Shown here piece after piece: positions 14,223 through 25,289 of a stretch of DNA of 35,249 bases (position 1 is its first letter; the number at the start of each line of letters is the position of its first letter). Origin of the DNA: Spirochaetota bacterium (GTDB taxonomy: Bacteria > Spirochaetota > Spirochaetia > Treponematales > UBA12059); assembly GCA_022703215.1 (NCBI GenBank), contig JAKLEE010000003.1:1-35249 (forward strand), read 5' to 3'. The translations under genes and the position numbers were made by a program. The notes below the pieces were generated by a model that saw only the letters and a program-made list of their open reading frames with translations, made no database searches and had not been told where the DNA came from.

Positions 14223-16740
14223 AGGACTTACCCAGCGCGCGCAGCGCGTCCTCTCGGTCATCGCCCAGGATGAGGCCAAGCGCTCGCACGCCGACCAGCT
14301 GCTGCCCGAGCACGTCCTGGCGGCCATCGTCCGCGACGCCGAGGGTTTCGGGGCCAAAGCCATCCGCGCCCTCAAGATCGATCCGGCCGAGCTCCGCGCC
14401 GAGCTGGAACGCGGCTCGGGTGGCCGCAGGGGCGGGTTCGTGCTCGGCGACGTCCCGCTGTCGCGCAGGCTGAAATCGCTGCTCGAGACCGCGGCCGAGG
14501 AAGCCCACCTGGCCGGCAGCGAATACATCGGAACGGAGCACCTGGTCGTCGCGGCCGCCCGCGAGGCCGGCTCGACCTTCGAGCGCTTCCTCGAAGCGCG
14601 CGGCGTGTTCTACGAGCAACTGCGCGCGGCGGTCAGGCTGATCGGCGCCGGGGAGCGATCGGAAAACGTCGCCGACGGGACCCGGCCGGGCCGGGACGAA
14701 ACGAGGGAAGCGGCGGCTCCGCGCCCCCGCGTCGCGGCGCCGCAGGCGCGCACACCCATCCTCGACGAGTATTCGCGCGACCTGACCGCTCTGGCCCGCT
14801 CCGGGCGCATCGATCCGGTGATCGGCCGGGAAGCCGAGATCCGCCGGGTGGTGCGGATACTTTCCCGCAGGACCAAGAACAATCCCGTGCTGGTGGGAGA
14901 ACCCGGCGTGGGAAAAACCGCCATCGTCGAGGGGCTCGCGCTCCGCATAGCCTCCGGCGAGGTGCCCGACCAGCTCGGGGGAAAGCGCATCCTCTCGCTC
15001 GACATAGCCAGCGTGGTGGCCGGCACCAAGTACCGCGGCGAGTTCGAGGAACGCCTCAAGCGCATCATGAAGGAAATCGCGCAGGCCGGCGACGTGGTGC
15101 TCTTCATCGACGAGCTCCACACCGTCATCGGGGCGGGCTCGGCGGAAGGCACCATCGACGCGTCCAACATGCTGAAGCCGGCGCTTTCGCGGGGCGAAAT
15201 CCAGTGCATAGGCGCCACCACGCTGGCCGAGTACCGCAAGTATTTCGAGAAGGATGCCGCCCTCGAGCGCCGCTTCCAGCTCGTGCTGGTCGAGGAGCCC
15301 GATCCGGAGCAGGCGGTCGAGATCCTGCTCGGCATAAAAGGGCGCTACGAGGATTACCACGGGGTCGTGTACGGCCGCGATGCCGTCGAGGCAGCGGTCT
15401 CCCTGTCCCGCCGCTACCTGGCCGACCGCTTCCTGCCCGACAAGGCCATCGACCTGATGGACGAGGCCGGCGCCAAGCGTCGCATCGAGGACCCTTCGCG
15501 CCCGCCCGAGCTGCCGGAGGTCGAGGCGGAGATCGCCAAGCTGACCGAGGAGAAGCTCGCGCTCGTCTCCACCCAGAACTACGAGAAGGCCGCCGAGGTG
15601 CGCGACCGCGTCCGCCGGCTCAAGGAGCGCCTGGAGACCATTCGGTCGACCTGGGAGAGCGACCGGGGCCGCATGCGCGGACTCGTCACCGAGCAGGACC
15701 TGCGCGAGGTGGTGTCAGACGCGACCGGCATACCGGTTGCGCGCCTCGGGGAGAGCGAGTCCGCGAGGCTCCTGGGGCTCGAGGAGGAGCTGCACCGGCG
15801 GGTGATCGGACAGGACGACGCCATCAGGGCGGTCGCGGCCTCGGTCCGGCGCTCGCGCGCCGGCATAGCCGACGAGCGGCGCCCCCTCGGCAGCTTCGTC
15901 TTCCTCGGCCCGACCGGAGTCGGCAAGACCCTGGTGGCCAAGACCCTGGCGGAGTACCTGTTCGGCAGCGAGGACGCGCTGATCCGCGTGGACATGTCGG
16001 ACTTCATGGAAAAGCACAACGCCTCGCGCCTCGTGGGCGCGCCCCCCGGCTACGTCGGCTACGACCAGGGCGGCATGCTCACCGAGAAGATCCGCCGCCG
16101 TCCCTACAGCGTCATCCTCTTCGACGAGATCGAGAAAGCGCACCCGGACGTGTTCAACCTTTTGCTCCAGCTGCTGGAGGAAGGCGAGCTCCGCGACAAC
16201 CTCGGTCACACGGTCTCGTTCCGGAACGCGGTAGTGGTGATGACGAGCAACGCGGGCACCCGCGACATAGCGCGCGGCGCCTCGCTCGGCTTCCGCGCCG
16301 GGGACGCGCGCTTCGACCTGACGGCCGTTCGCGAGGCCGCGCTCTCGGAGCTCAAGCGCCAGTTCCGGCCCGAATTCGTCAACCGGGTCGACGAGGTGGT
16401 GGTCTTCCATCCGCTCGGCCGCGACGAGGTCTCGAAGGTGCTCACGCTCATGCTCACCGAGCTGGAGCGCCGCCTCGCTGCCAAGGGCATCGCCCTCGAG
16501 CTGAAAGCGGCCGCCCGCGAACGCCTGGTCGAAAAGGGCTACGAGCCGGCCTACGGAGCACGGCCCATGCGGCGGCTTATCACCCGGGAGATCGAGGATC
16601 CTCTTGCCGACGCGATCATCGCGGGCAAGTGCCCGCCCGGCTCTACCGTCACGGTGGACTGGAAGGGCGAGGCGTTCGCCGTCAGGCCGAAGCCGCGGGG
16701 ACGGAAGCCGGACGCGGAGCCGGTGGGCGCCGGGTCCTGA
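14215..16740 (+). CDS. clpC: AAA+ unfoldase ClpC
   Basis: An 841-aa Hsp100 protein that unfolds substrates for ClpP. The N domain (about 1-145) carries two repeats, each with an acidic residue (E32 in LPEH, E108 in GTEH) at positions that correspond, from memory, to the phosphoarginine-docking glutamates of B. subtilis ClpC. D1 has Walker A GEPGVGKT (228-235) and Walker B VLFIDELH. The M domain contains a UVR-like motif, NYEKAAEVRDRV (455-466), which distinguishes ClpC from ClpA. D2 has Walker A GPTGVGKT (565-572), VILFDEIEKAHPD, and a ClpP-binding L-G-F tripeptide at 691-693. The start is GTG at 14215, inside the mcsB end. ClpP is encoded at 30336. Confidence 0.97.
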   Translation: MFKGLTQRAQRVLSVIAQDEAKRSHADQLLPEHVLAAIVRDAEGFGAKAIRALKIDPAELRAELERGSGGRRGGFVLGDVPLSRRLKSLLETAAEEAHLAGSEYIGTEHLVVAAAREAGSTFERFLEARGVFYEQLRAAVRLIGAGERSENVADGTRPGRDETREAAAPRPRVAAPQARTPILDEYSRDLTALARSGRIDPVIGREAEIRRVVRILSRRTKNNPVLVGEPGVGKTAIVEGLALRIASGEVPDQLGGKRILSLDIASVVAGTKYRGEFEERLKRIMKEIAQAGDVVLFIDELHTVIGAGSAEGTIDASNMLKPALSRGEIQCIGATTLAEYRKYFEKDAALERRFQLVLVEEPDPEQAVEILLGIKGRYEDYHGVVYGRDAVEAAVSLSRRYLADRFLPDKAIDLMDEAGAKRRIEDPSRPPELPEVEAEIAKLTEEKLALVSTQNYEKAAEVRDRVRRLKERLETIRSTWESDRGRMRGLVTEQDLREVVSDATGIPVARLGESESARLLGLEEELHRRVIGQDDAIRAVAASVRRSRAGIADERRPLGSFVFLGPTGVGKTLVAKTLAEYLFGSEDALIRVDMSDFMEKHNASRLVGAPPGYVGYDQGGMLTEKIRRRPYSVILFDEIEKAHPDVFNLLLQLLEEGELRDNLGHTVSFRNAVVVMTSNAGTRDIARGASLGFRAGDARFDLTAVREAALSELKRQFRPEFVNRVDEVVVFHPLGRDEVSKVLTLMLTELERRLAAKGIALELKAAARERLVEKGYEPAYGARPMRRLITREIEDPLADAIIAGKCPPGSTVTVDWKGEAFAVRPKPRGRKPDAEPVGAGS

Positions 16741-16756
16741 GCCGCCCGCCGGCGGC
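16741..16756. terminator. Short hairpin between convergent clpC and rqcH
   Basis: GCCGCC and GGCGGC form a perfect 6-bp stem with a CGCC loop. It fills most of the 20-base gap between two facing stop codons. There is no T tract on either side, so intrinsic termination is doubtful; it may only protect 3' ends. Confidence 0.3.
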
Positions 16757-16760
16757 ACTC

Positions 16761-18170
16761 TCAGGACTGGTCGTGACCGATCAGCGCCTTGAGCTCGCGG
16801 AGCCGGGCCTCGTCGAGCGTGGCGCGGAGGTTTTTTTCCTGCATCGGGATGACGAGGCCCTTCGGCCCGTCCTTGGCGCGGCGCAGGTATTTGACGAAGG
16901 TCCAGTAGACGTCGCCCGAGCCCGCCGTCCTTCCCTTCGAGTAGTAGAGCGCGAGCGCCGCGGCGTCGAGCAGCAGCTCGAGCGGGAAGCTCTTGCCGGG
17001 CCGCGCCTTGACGAAGACGTAGGCCCCGGACCAGTCGCGGGCGTGGAGCCATGCGTCGTTGCCGCGTACGTGGCGCCTGAGAAGCTCGTCGTTCTCCTTC
17101 GCCGAGCGGCCGACGAGCAGGGTCCAGCCATTCCGCACGAGCGAAAGGCCGGGACTCGAGCGAGGCTTCTCGGACTCGGCCACGCGCAGGCGCTCGAGTT
17201 CGGCGCGCGATTCGAAGGGGTTCTCCTCGGCTTCGAGCCGCGCCCGCTCGCGCTCGAGCTCCTCGAGGCTGCGCTTCGCCGACTCGATCTCCGCGGCTAC
17301 TTCGCCTGAGCCCGAAGCGGCCTTTCGATGCCGTTCGTAGTACGCGCGCGCATTTTCCAAAACGGTTTTATCCGGATCGACGGCGATGCGCACGACGCCG
17401 CCGCGGTGGAAGTCGTCCGCTTCGACATAGCCCGAGGCAGTGTCCGCGCCGAGGGCGGCCATGAGGACGTCGCCGAGTTCGCGGTAGCGCTCCGGATCCG
17501 CGTAGGCCTCCGCGCGCTTCGCGAGCTCCGCGAGCCGTCCCTCGATGGCGGCGCGGCGGCCGGAGTACCAGTCCGCGATGCGGTCCGCGAGCGCTTCGCG
17601 CGAATGCGCGCCCGCGCGCTCGGAGTACCAGGCGTCGACGCGCTCGTTGAACGAGCCCTCGCCGGGGAGCTCGCGCACCGCGAACTCGCGCGGAGGTCCC
17701 TTCGAGGTCGCCTCCTCGGGCCTGAACGATCCGCCCGCGGTCTCGCCTTTGGCGGGCTTGCGGGCCATGGCATCGATGATGGCGCCGCCCGAATCGCAGA
17801 GGATTACGTTGCCGGCGCCCGACCAGAGCCGCGCGTAAAGCCTGAATTGCTCTCCGCCCGCGCCGATCTCGATGAGCACGATGCGGTCGGTCCCGAGCTG
17901 GCGCATGGAGAGCACGCGGCCGTTCCTGACGCGCGAACGGAGCAGCTCCTGGAAGCGCAAAGGCTTGTCCGGTTTCGGCACCGGGCGCGTCGTGGCGTGA
18001 AGGCGGCACGCGCCGTGGGCAACGCACACCAGGAGCTCCGTCGCCCTCGGGGGCTTGTAGAACGAGAGCGCCAGCGTGTCCCAGGTCGGCTGGACCACGC
18101 GCTGGAGCTGGGCCCCGACGAGGTCCAGCTCCGAGAGCGCGAGGTCGATCTCCTTCCAGTTGAGCGACAT
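16761..18170 (-). CDS. rqcH: NFACT-family ribosome quality-control protein RqcH
   Basis: A 469-aa homologue of RqcH/Rqc2, which binds stalled 50S subunits carrying peptidyl-tRNA and recruits alanyl-tRNA to add C-terminal alanine tails that mark nascent chains for degradation. The NFACT-N domain has the D-R pair (D95-R96 in GTDRIVLIEI) that is needed for tRNA use in characterised RqcH. A helical and coiled-coil middle (about 190-320) follows. The NFACT-R (DUF814) domain is recognised from GWTLLVGRSAKENDELL and GNDAWLHARDWSGAYVFVKA. The protein is somewhat shorter than Gram-positive homologues (about 550-570 aa). It begins 10 bases after the secA stop and is probably co-transcribed with it. An older name for the family is fibronectin-binding protein. 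Confidence 0.93.
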   Translation of the reverse strand: MSLNWKEIDLALSELDLVGAQLQRVVQPTWDTLALSFYKPPRATELLVCVAHGACRLHATTRPVPKPDKPLRFQELLRSRVRNGRVLSMRQLGTDRIVLIEIGAGGEQFRLYARLWSGAGNVILCDSGGAIIDAMARKPAKGETAGGSFRPEEATSKGPPREFAVRELPGEGSFNERVDAWYSERAGAHSREALADRIADWYSGRRAAIEGRLAELAKRAEAYADPERYRELGDVLMAALGADTASGYVEADDFHRGGVVRIAVDPDKTVLENARAYYERHRKAASGSGEVAAEIESAKRSLEELERERARLEAEENPFESRAELERLRVAESEKPRSSPGLSLVRNGWTLLVGRSAKENDELLRRHVRGNDAWLHARDWSGAYVFVKARPGKSFPLELLLDAAALALYYSKGRTAGSGDVYWTFVKYLRRAKDGPKGLVIPMQEKNLRATLDEARLRELKALIGHDQS

Positions 18171-18180
18171 CGGCGCGCCG

Positions 18181-20985
<2,805 letters not shown>

Positions 20986-20991
20986 GCGGGG

Positions 20992-21020
20992 ATGGTACTT
21001 ACTTTGATATGGGCGGTCAA
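20992..21020 (-). promoter_or_regulatory. Promoter of secA, possibly leaderless
   Basis: On the minus strand TTGACC (21015-21020) and TACCAT (20992-20997) are spaced by 17 bases. Only CCCCGC separates the -10 box from the ATG, so transcription should start at about the ATG. No ribosome site is present in between. Confidence 0.5.
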
Positions 21021-21043
21021 GCTCGGCCCCGTTCCCGCGTCGG

Positions 21044-21072
21044 TTGACAGCCCTGCATGGCGGAGGCTAAAC
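21044..21072 (+). promoter_or_regulatory. Candidate promoter of the lipoprotein gene
   Basis: A perfect TTGACA (21044-21049) is followed after 17 bases by CTAAAC (21067-21072), or after 18 by TAAACC. The -10 match is moderate and the predicted start falls very near the Shine-Dalgarno sequence (21078-21083), so the true -10 may differ. Confidence 0.35.
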
Positions 21073-21090
21073 CTGAGAAGGAGACCAGCC

Positions 21091-22317
21091 TTGAAGAGAA
21101 CGTATCGCCGTTTCGCGCCCCTCGTCGCGGCCCTCGCCGCTCTTCCCGTCCTCGCCCTCGCATCCGCCTGCGCGCCCTCCGGCGCGCTCGAGCAAGTGCC
21201 GCGGGAACAGCTTTTCACGCTCTCCTACGGAGTCCTCGAGGACCAGCTGGACCTGTTCCGCTCGAGCTCGGCCGCGGCTCCGGCGAAGACCCGCATCGCC
21301 ATGCGCGACGGCATCTTCTTCGTCACCAACGGGTCGTCGGGAAAGGTGCTGTCATTCTCCTCGTTCGGCGACCTGCTTTCGCTCGTCTTCGATCCCGAGC
21401 GCAATCCCGAGCCCCTCTCCCTCAAGGCCCTCGACCAGGGCGAGGAGGGAAGCGGGCGGGTCGCACGCCGCTACCCGCTGGCCGTTCCCGGCGAGATCGC
21501 CGTCGGTTCGAGCGGCATGCTCTACGTGGAGGATCGCCTGCCGACGGAGCGCCGGCTCGTCGACGAGGACATCGGCGTCCCGCTCGACTATGTCGTGCTC
21601 CGCTTCTCGCGCGAGGGGGCCTTCCTCGATTTCCTCGGGCAGGAAGGACTCGGCGGCACGCCCTTCCCCTACATCGACGGCATCTACGCGGTCGCTGACG
21701 GCGGTTGCCTGGTTGTGTCGATGACGAAGGACGGCTGGCTGCTCTTCCGGTACGACGCCAACGGCGCCCTGCTTTCCTCCGTCCGTGTCCGCCGTTCCGC
21801 GCTGCCCGTCCCGGAGGGGGAACGTCTCTTCGCGAACCTCGAAAAGATCGTCGCGGATCCCCGGGGCGACGGGGCCTGGCTCAAGATCGACTACTACCGC
21901 GAGCTCGTCGAGAAGGACACGCTCGCCGGTTCCGGCGTGGAGTACGCCGGCTCCAGGCTCTACCTGATGGACCTCGGTCGGGCCGCCTACTCCGAGTCGA
22001 TCGAGCTTCCGCTCATCGAGGCGGAAAACGCCGGGAGCGACGCGATTCCCCCGATCCACGAGCTCGTCGGCATCGACGCATCGGGCCGCATCTACCTGTC
22101 GGCCACCGGGCTCGACGGCTCCTTCACCGTTTCTGTGATGGACCGGGACTCCCGCCGGCCGAAACGCTACGCCCTTCCCATCGAGCTCGACGAGCTCGAA
22201 TACGCGACCTTCAACCTCTCGCCCGAAGGCATACTCTCGGCCTTGCTTGCCACGCGCTTCGAGGCGCGCGTCGTCTGGTGGCGCTTCGACAAGGCCTTCG
22301 CTCCGGCGGAGCAGTGA
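21091..22317 (+). CDS. Lipoprotein with beta-propeller-like repeats, spirochaete-type
   Basis: A 408-aa predicted lipoprotein. The signal peptide has a basic start (KRTYRR), a hydrophobic core and a lipobox ending at C27 (L-A-S-A-C). The mature part has repeated short segments of the type AMRDGIFFVTNGSSGKVLSF, GEIAVGSSGMLYVED and VGIDASGRIYLSATG, which look like blades of a six-bladed propeller. The function is unknown. From memory it resembles a lipoprotein family found in Leptospira and Treponema (the LIC_12708 type), which would support a spirochaete host. The start is TTG at 21091, chosen for the AAGGAG six to seven bases upstream and the signal peptide. The same frame is open far upstream but is antisense to secA. 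Its TGA overlaps the nnr GTG. Confidence 0.8.
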   Translation: MKRTYRRFAPLVAALAALPVLALASACAPSGALEQVPREQLFTLSYGVLEDQLDLFRSSSAAAPAKTRIAMRDGIFFVTNGSSGKVLSFSSFGDLLSLVFDPERNPEPLSLKALDQGEEGSGRVARRYPLAVPGEIAVGSSGMLYVEDRLPTERRLVDEDIGVPLDYVVLRFSREGAFLDFLGQEGLGGTPFPYIDGIYAVADGGCLVVSMTKDGWLLFRYDANGALLSSVRVRRSALPVPEGERLFANLEKIVADPRGDGAWLKIDYYRELVEKDTLAGSGVEYAGSRLYLMDLGRAAYSESIELPLIEAENAGSDAIPPIHELVGIDASGRIYLSATGLDGSFTVSVMDRDSRRPKRYALPIELDELEYATFNLSPEGILSALLATRFEARVVWWRFDKAFAPAEQ

Positions 22318-23876
22318 GGCCGCTCCTCTCCACGGACGAAAGCCGCGCCCTCGACGCGGCGGCCGCCACCGCGGGCGGCGGATCGGAAGCCCTCGTCGAG
22401 CGCGCCGCCCGGGGCATGGCGACGCGGCTCGGGGAAATCCTCGACCGGATCTCCGGGGGAGGCGCTCAAGGCCGGCGCCGGGTGACGGCCCTCGCCGGCC
22501 GGGGGGCGAACGGGGCCGACGCGCTGGCCGCGCTCCGCGTGCTGCGCGAGCGGGGGCGGGCCGAGGCGATGACGGCCGTGCTGGCCTTCAGCCCCGGCCG
22601 TGGAGACGGACCGGCGGACGCGCAGTCGGCGCGGCTCGAGTCGCTCGGAATCGAAATCCTCGACTTCGCCGCGGAGCGGAACGCCAGCCTCGAAGCCGTC
22701 AGTTCCGCGGAGTTGCTGCTCGAAGGCCTTGCGGGCACCGGCGCCGTCGGCGCCCTCAGGGAACCGGCCGCCGGGCTGGTGGAGGCCGCGAACCGGGCCC
22801 GAGGCTTCCGCGTCGCGGTGGACCTTCCCGCGGGGCTCGGCTCGGGAGGGGCCGTCTTCGAAGCCGACGCGACGCTCATGGTCGCTCCGCCCAAGGAGCT
22901 GGCCTTCAGGCCCTCCCTGCGCGCCTATAGCGGAACCATCCATTTCATCGACGGCGTGTTCGAGCCCGGAGCCGGCTCGGGTTCCGCCGTACATCTCCCG
23001 GAGGAAGCGGACCTGCCCGGCCTCGTTCCGCGGCTCGCGCCCGACGACCACAAGGGCCGCAGGGGCGGGGCGGGCATCTGGGCCGGAGCGGTCGGCACCA
23101 CGGGGGCGGCGAGCCTCGCTTGCCGCGGCGCCGTCGCCGCCGGATGCGGACTCGCGCGCCTCCGGGCGCGGACGGAAATCTGGCAGGCGCTCGCCTCCCG
23201 GATCGAGGACGGCCTCGTGGCGCCACTCGGTCGTCTCCGTGATGAAGCAGCCTTTGCGGCGGGCATGGACGCGCTCCTGGCGGGGCCGGGCTGGGGCCGC
23301 TCCGCGCCCGCGCCCGCGTTGCTGCGCCGCCTGCTCGAGACCGAGCTGCCCCTGGTCCTCGACGCCGACGCGCTCGGCCTCCTCGGAACCGTCCGCGGGA
23401 AGCTCCGTCGAAAAGCCCCGCTCATCCTGACGCCACACCCGGGCGAGCTTGCCCGGCTGGCGGGGGTCCCCGTCGAAGCCGTCCTCGACGATCCGCTCGC
23501 GGTCGCGCGCCCCCTGGCTGATCGCTACGGGGCCGTGGTGTGCGTCAGGGCGGTCGCGACCTGGATCGCGGCCCCCGGCGGGCGGGCCTTCGTGGTGGAT
23601 GGCTTCGAGCCGAGCCTCGCCGTCGCCGGTTCGGGCGACGTCTTCGCCGGCCTCCTCGTAGGCCTGCTCGCGCGTGCGCGCGCGGGCGACCCGGAGCGCC
23701 TCGACCCCGCGGCGCTGGCCGCGGCCGCCGCGCTCGCGCACGCCTCCGCAGGCAGGGCGCTCGCGGGTAGGCTCGGCTTCTACGGAGCCTCGGACCTGGC
23801 CGCGGAACTGGGCTCGATCATCCACAGGGCGTCGAGCGCGGAACGCCGCGTTCCCGGAAGGAGGCTGAGGCCATGA
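22314..23876 (+). CDS. nnr: Bifunctional NAD(P)H-hydrate epimerase/dehydratase
   Basis: A 520-aa repair enzyme of the YjeF family that converts damaged NAD(P)H hydrates back to NAD(P)H. The N-terminal YjeF_N epimerase domain (about 1-220) has a degenerate dinucleotide loop: the usual GxGNNGGDG reads GRGANGADA (62-70), while VAVDLPAGL is kept. The C-terminal ADP/ATP-dependent dehydratase domain has HKGRRGGAGIWAG, LLAGPGWG, LVLDADAL, TPHPGE (373-378) and AGSGDVFAG with D442, so it looks active. The start is GTG at 22314, overlapping the lipoprotein stop by four bases (GTGA). The next gene overlaps by four as well. It is housekeeping metabolism, with no evident link to its neighbours. Confidence 0.92.
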   Translation: MRPLLSTDESRALDAAAATAGGGSEALVERAARGMATRLGEILDRISGGGAQGRRRVTALAGRGANGADALAALRVLRERGRAEAMTAVLAFSPGRGDGPADAQSARLESLGIEILDFAAERNASLEAVSSAELLLEGLAGTGAVGALREPAAGLVEAANRARGFRVAVDLPAGLGSGGAVFEADATLMVAPPKELAFRPSLRAYSGTIHFIDGVFEPGAGSGSAVHLPEEADLPGLVPRLAPDDHKGRRGGAGIWAGAVGTTGAASLACRGAVAAGCGLARLRARTEIWQALASRIEDGLVAPLGRLRDEAAFAAGMDALLAGPGWGRSAPAPALLRRLLETELPLVLDADALGLLGTVRGKLRRKAPLILTPHPGELARLAGVPVEAVLDDPLAVARPLADRYGAVVCVRAVATWIAAPGGRAFVVDGFEPSLAVAGSGDVFAGLLVGLLARARAGDPERLDPAALAAAAALAHASAGRALAGRLGFYGASDLAAELGSIIHRASSAERRVPGRRLRP

Positions 23877-24403
23877 GCGACGACGACGACAAGGTTCCGG
23901 CCGCGCGCTACGACCGAGCCCGAAGGCTCTCCCGGGCCAGCGATGAGGTCCGCTGGCTGAGCGTTGTCGATCCCGCCAAGCGTCCCGGCCTGCTCGGGGC
24001 GCTCCTCGCCACGCGGGGCTTGCGCTTCATCGCCTTCGCGGCCGTACTCGCCGTCGTCTCCTCCGGAATCGTCACCTTCGCCCTGGGGGACGATGGCAGG
24101 GCGACCCTCGCCGGATCGGTCTGGACCCTGTCCACCCTGTCGCATCAAGGCGACGCGCTCGTGACGGTCTACCGCAAGGCCAGGGACGAGGCCGTCGGCG
24201 ACCTGGCGGTGAGCATCGAGCTCGGCGCCGAGGGACGGACCGAGCGGGCGACGCTCGAGTCCTTCACCGACCGCTCGCGCGAGCAGGAATTCTACCTTTC
24301 CCTCCGTGGCGCCGGGAGCGCCGAAAGGCTCGTCGTGCGCCTGGTCGTCGACGGGGCTTCGGCCGAGCTGGCCGCTGAACTCCGTCGGCCCCGCGCGCCT
24401 TGA
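23873..24403 (+). CDS. Unknown single-pass membrane protein
   Basis: A 176-aa protein I do not recognise. An acidic, then basic cytoplasmic N terminus (about 1-48) is followed by one transmembrane helix (about 50-71), and a C-terminal region of about 100 residues predicted outside the membrane, rich in short beta-like segments (DLAVSIELGAEG, FYLSLRGAG, RLVVRLVVDG). That region may form a small beta-sandwich. It starts with an ATG that overlaps the nnr stop by four bases, so it is co-translated with nnr. GC content and codon use match the neighbours, arguing for a real gene. Confidence 0.65.
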   Translation: MSDDDDKVPAARYDRARRLSRASDEVRWLSVVDPAKRPGLLGALLATRGLRFIAFAAVLAVVSSGIVTFALGDDGRATLAGSVWTLSTLSHQGDALVTVYRKARDEAVGDLAVSIELGAEGRTERATLESFTDRSREQEFYLSLRGAGSAERLVVRLVVDGASAELAAELRRPRAP

Positions 24404-24428
24404 CCCCGCAGGGCCCGCGCGCTATGGT
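24400..24428 (+). promoter_or_regulatory. Promoter before the four-helix membrane protein and Nudix gene
   Basis: TTGACC (24400-24405) and TATGGT (24423-24428) are spaced by 17 bases. The predicted start leaves a leader of about 38-40 bases before the ATG at 24474, which has GGAG at 24462-24465. The -35 box overlaps the stop of the preceding gene. Confidence 0.5.
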
Positions 24429-24473
24429 GGGCTTAGGCCGCGGAGCGGCCGAGTACCAGATGGAGCACGACGC

Positions 24474-24884
24474 ATGATCCAGTTCTACGCCCTGAGCGTC
24501 TTCCTCACCATACTGGCGGGTTACGCGCTCGTTTCCCGCGACGCCCCATCGCGCGGCACGGCCACGGACGGCATCAGGAGCTTCCTGTCGGACCGGATTG
24601 TCCGCCTGATACTCGGGATCATGAGCGCCTCGGTCGGCTTCTTCAAGCTCGTGGCCGTCATGCGCGGCGACATCCCCGTCGTCGGCGACCTGCTCCCTGC
24701 CGCCGCCGGCATGGTCTCGGGCTTTACCCTGCTCCTGGAGTTCTACCGCGACAGCTCCGAGGTCAAGGGTGAACTTGTGGCCAGACTCGAGGAACTGCTC
24801 CTCGCCAGGAGCCGCATCATCGGAGTGGCGGCCATCGTGACCGGCTTCGTCCACTTCCTGTTCGCCCAGGTGATCTTCCTCTGA
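24474..24884 (+). CDS. Unknown four-helix integral membrane protein
   Basis: A 136-aa protein with four hydrophobic helices at about 1-20, 40-62, 66-90 and 112-135, short loops and few charged residues in the helices. I do not recognise the family. The ATG at 24474 is preferred because the first transmembrane helix begins there and GGAG lies eight bases upstream; the frame is open further upstream, but that stretch is antisense-like and lacks membrane character. It overlaps the following mutT-like start by one base (TGATG). No function is suggested by context. Confidence 0.7.
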   Translation: MIQFYALSVFLTILAGYALVSRDAPSRGTATDGIRSFLSDRIVRLILGIMSASVGFFKLVAVMRGDIPVVGDLLPAAAGMVSGFTLLLEFYRDSSEVKGELVARLEELLLARSRIIGVAAIVTGFVHFLFAQVIFL

Positions 24885-25261
24885 TGCCCGCCCGCTCGGT
24901 GGCCGGCATAGCCATCCGCGACGGCCTCGTGCTGGTCGGGCGGCGCAAGCCGGGTGGCGAGCTCGGCGGGCGCTGGGAATTCCCCGGCGGGAAGATGGAG
25001 GCGGGCGAAACCCCCGCCGAGACCCTCAGGCGCGAATACCTCGAGGAGCTCGGCGTCGAGGTCGAGGTCGGCGAGCGGCTCGGCGTTTACGAGTTCAGCC
25101 GCGGCGAACGTCGGTTCACCCTCGAGGCCTGGACGGTCACCCTGTCGGAAGACGCGCGCGAGCATCCCGAGCACGACGAGCTGCGCTGGGTTACGCGCGA
25201 AGGGCTCGAAGCCCTCGACCTCGCCGATTCGGACCGGGGCCTGCTCGGCTTTCTCCGCTGA
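24884..25261 (+). CDS. mutT: Nudix hydrolase, MutT-like 8-oxo-dGTP diphosphatase
   Basis: A 125-aa protein with a complete Nudix box running from G36 to V58: G36, E42, R50-E51, E54-E55 and G57 are in the canonical spacing. The N-terminal part (VAGIAIRDGLVLVGRRKPGG) and the C-terminal ELRWVTREGLEALDLADSD motif match the MutT/NudG group, which hydrolyse oxidised nucleoside triphosphates. Specificity cannot be fixed from sequence alone. It ends the rightward run of genes and faces xseB across an 18-base gap. Confidence 0.88.
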   Translation: MPARSVAGIAIRDGLVLVGRRKPGGELGGRWEFPGGKMEAGETPAETLRREYLEELGVEVEVGERLGVYEFSRGERRFTLEAWTVTLSEDAREHPEHDELRWVTREGLEALDLADSDRGLLGFLR

Positions 25262-25269
25262 GCGTCCTC

Positions 25270-25289
25270 CGGCTCCGTCTCAGGAGCCG
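25270..25289. terminator. Hairpin between convergent mutT and xseB
   Basis: CGGCTCC (25270-25276) and GGAGCCG (25283-25289) form a perfect 7-bp stem with a six-base loop. The xseB stop codon lies in the loop. No T tract follows on either strand, so it is only a candidate bidirectional terminator or 3'-end stabiliser. Confidence 0.35.

Noticed and set aside
13122-14528. Minus-strand open frame opposite mcsB and clpC
   Set aside because: The plus-strand frames show family motifs; the reverse frame does not.
15715-17052. Minus-strand open frame opposite the 3' half of clpC, running past its end
   Set aside because: Antisense to the conserved D2 domain of ClpC and out of frame with rqcH.
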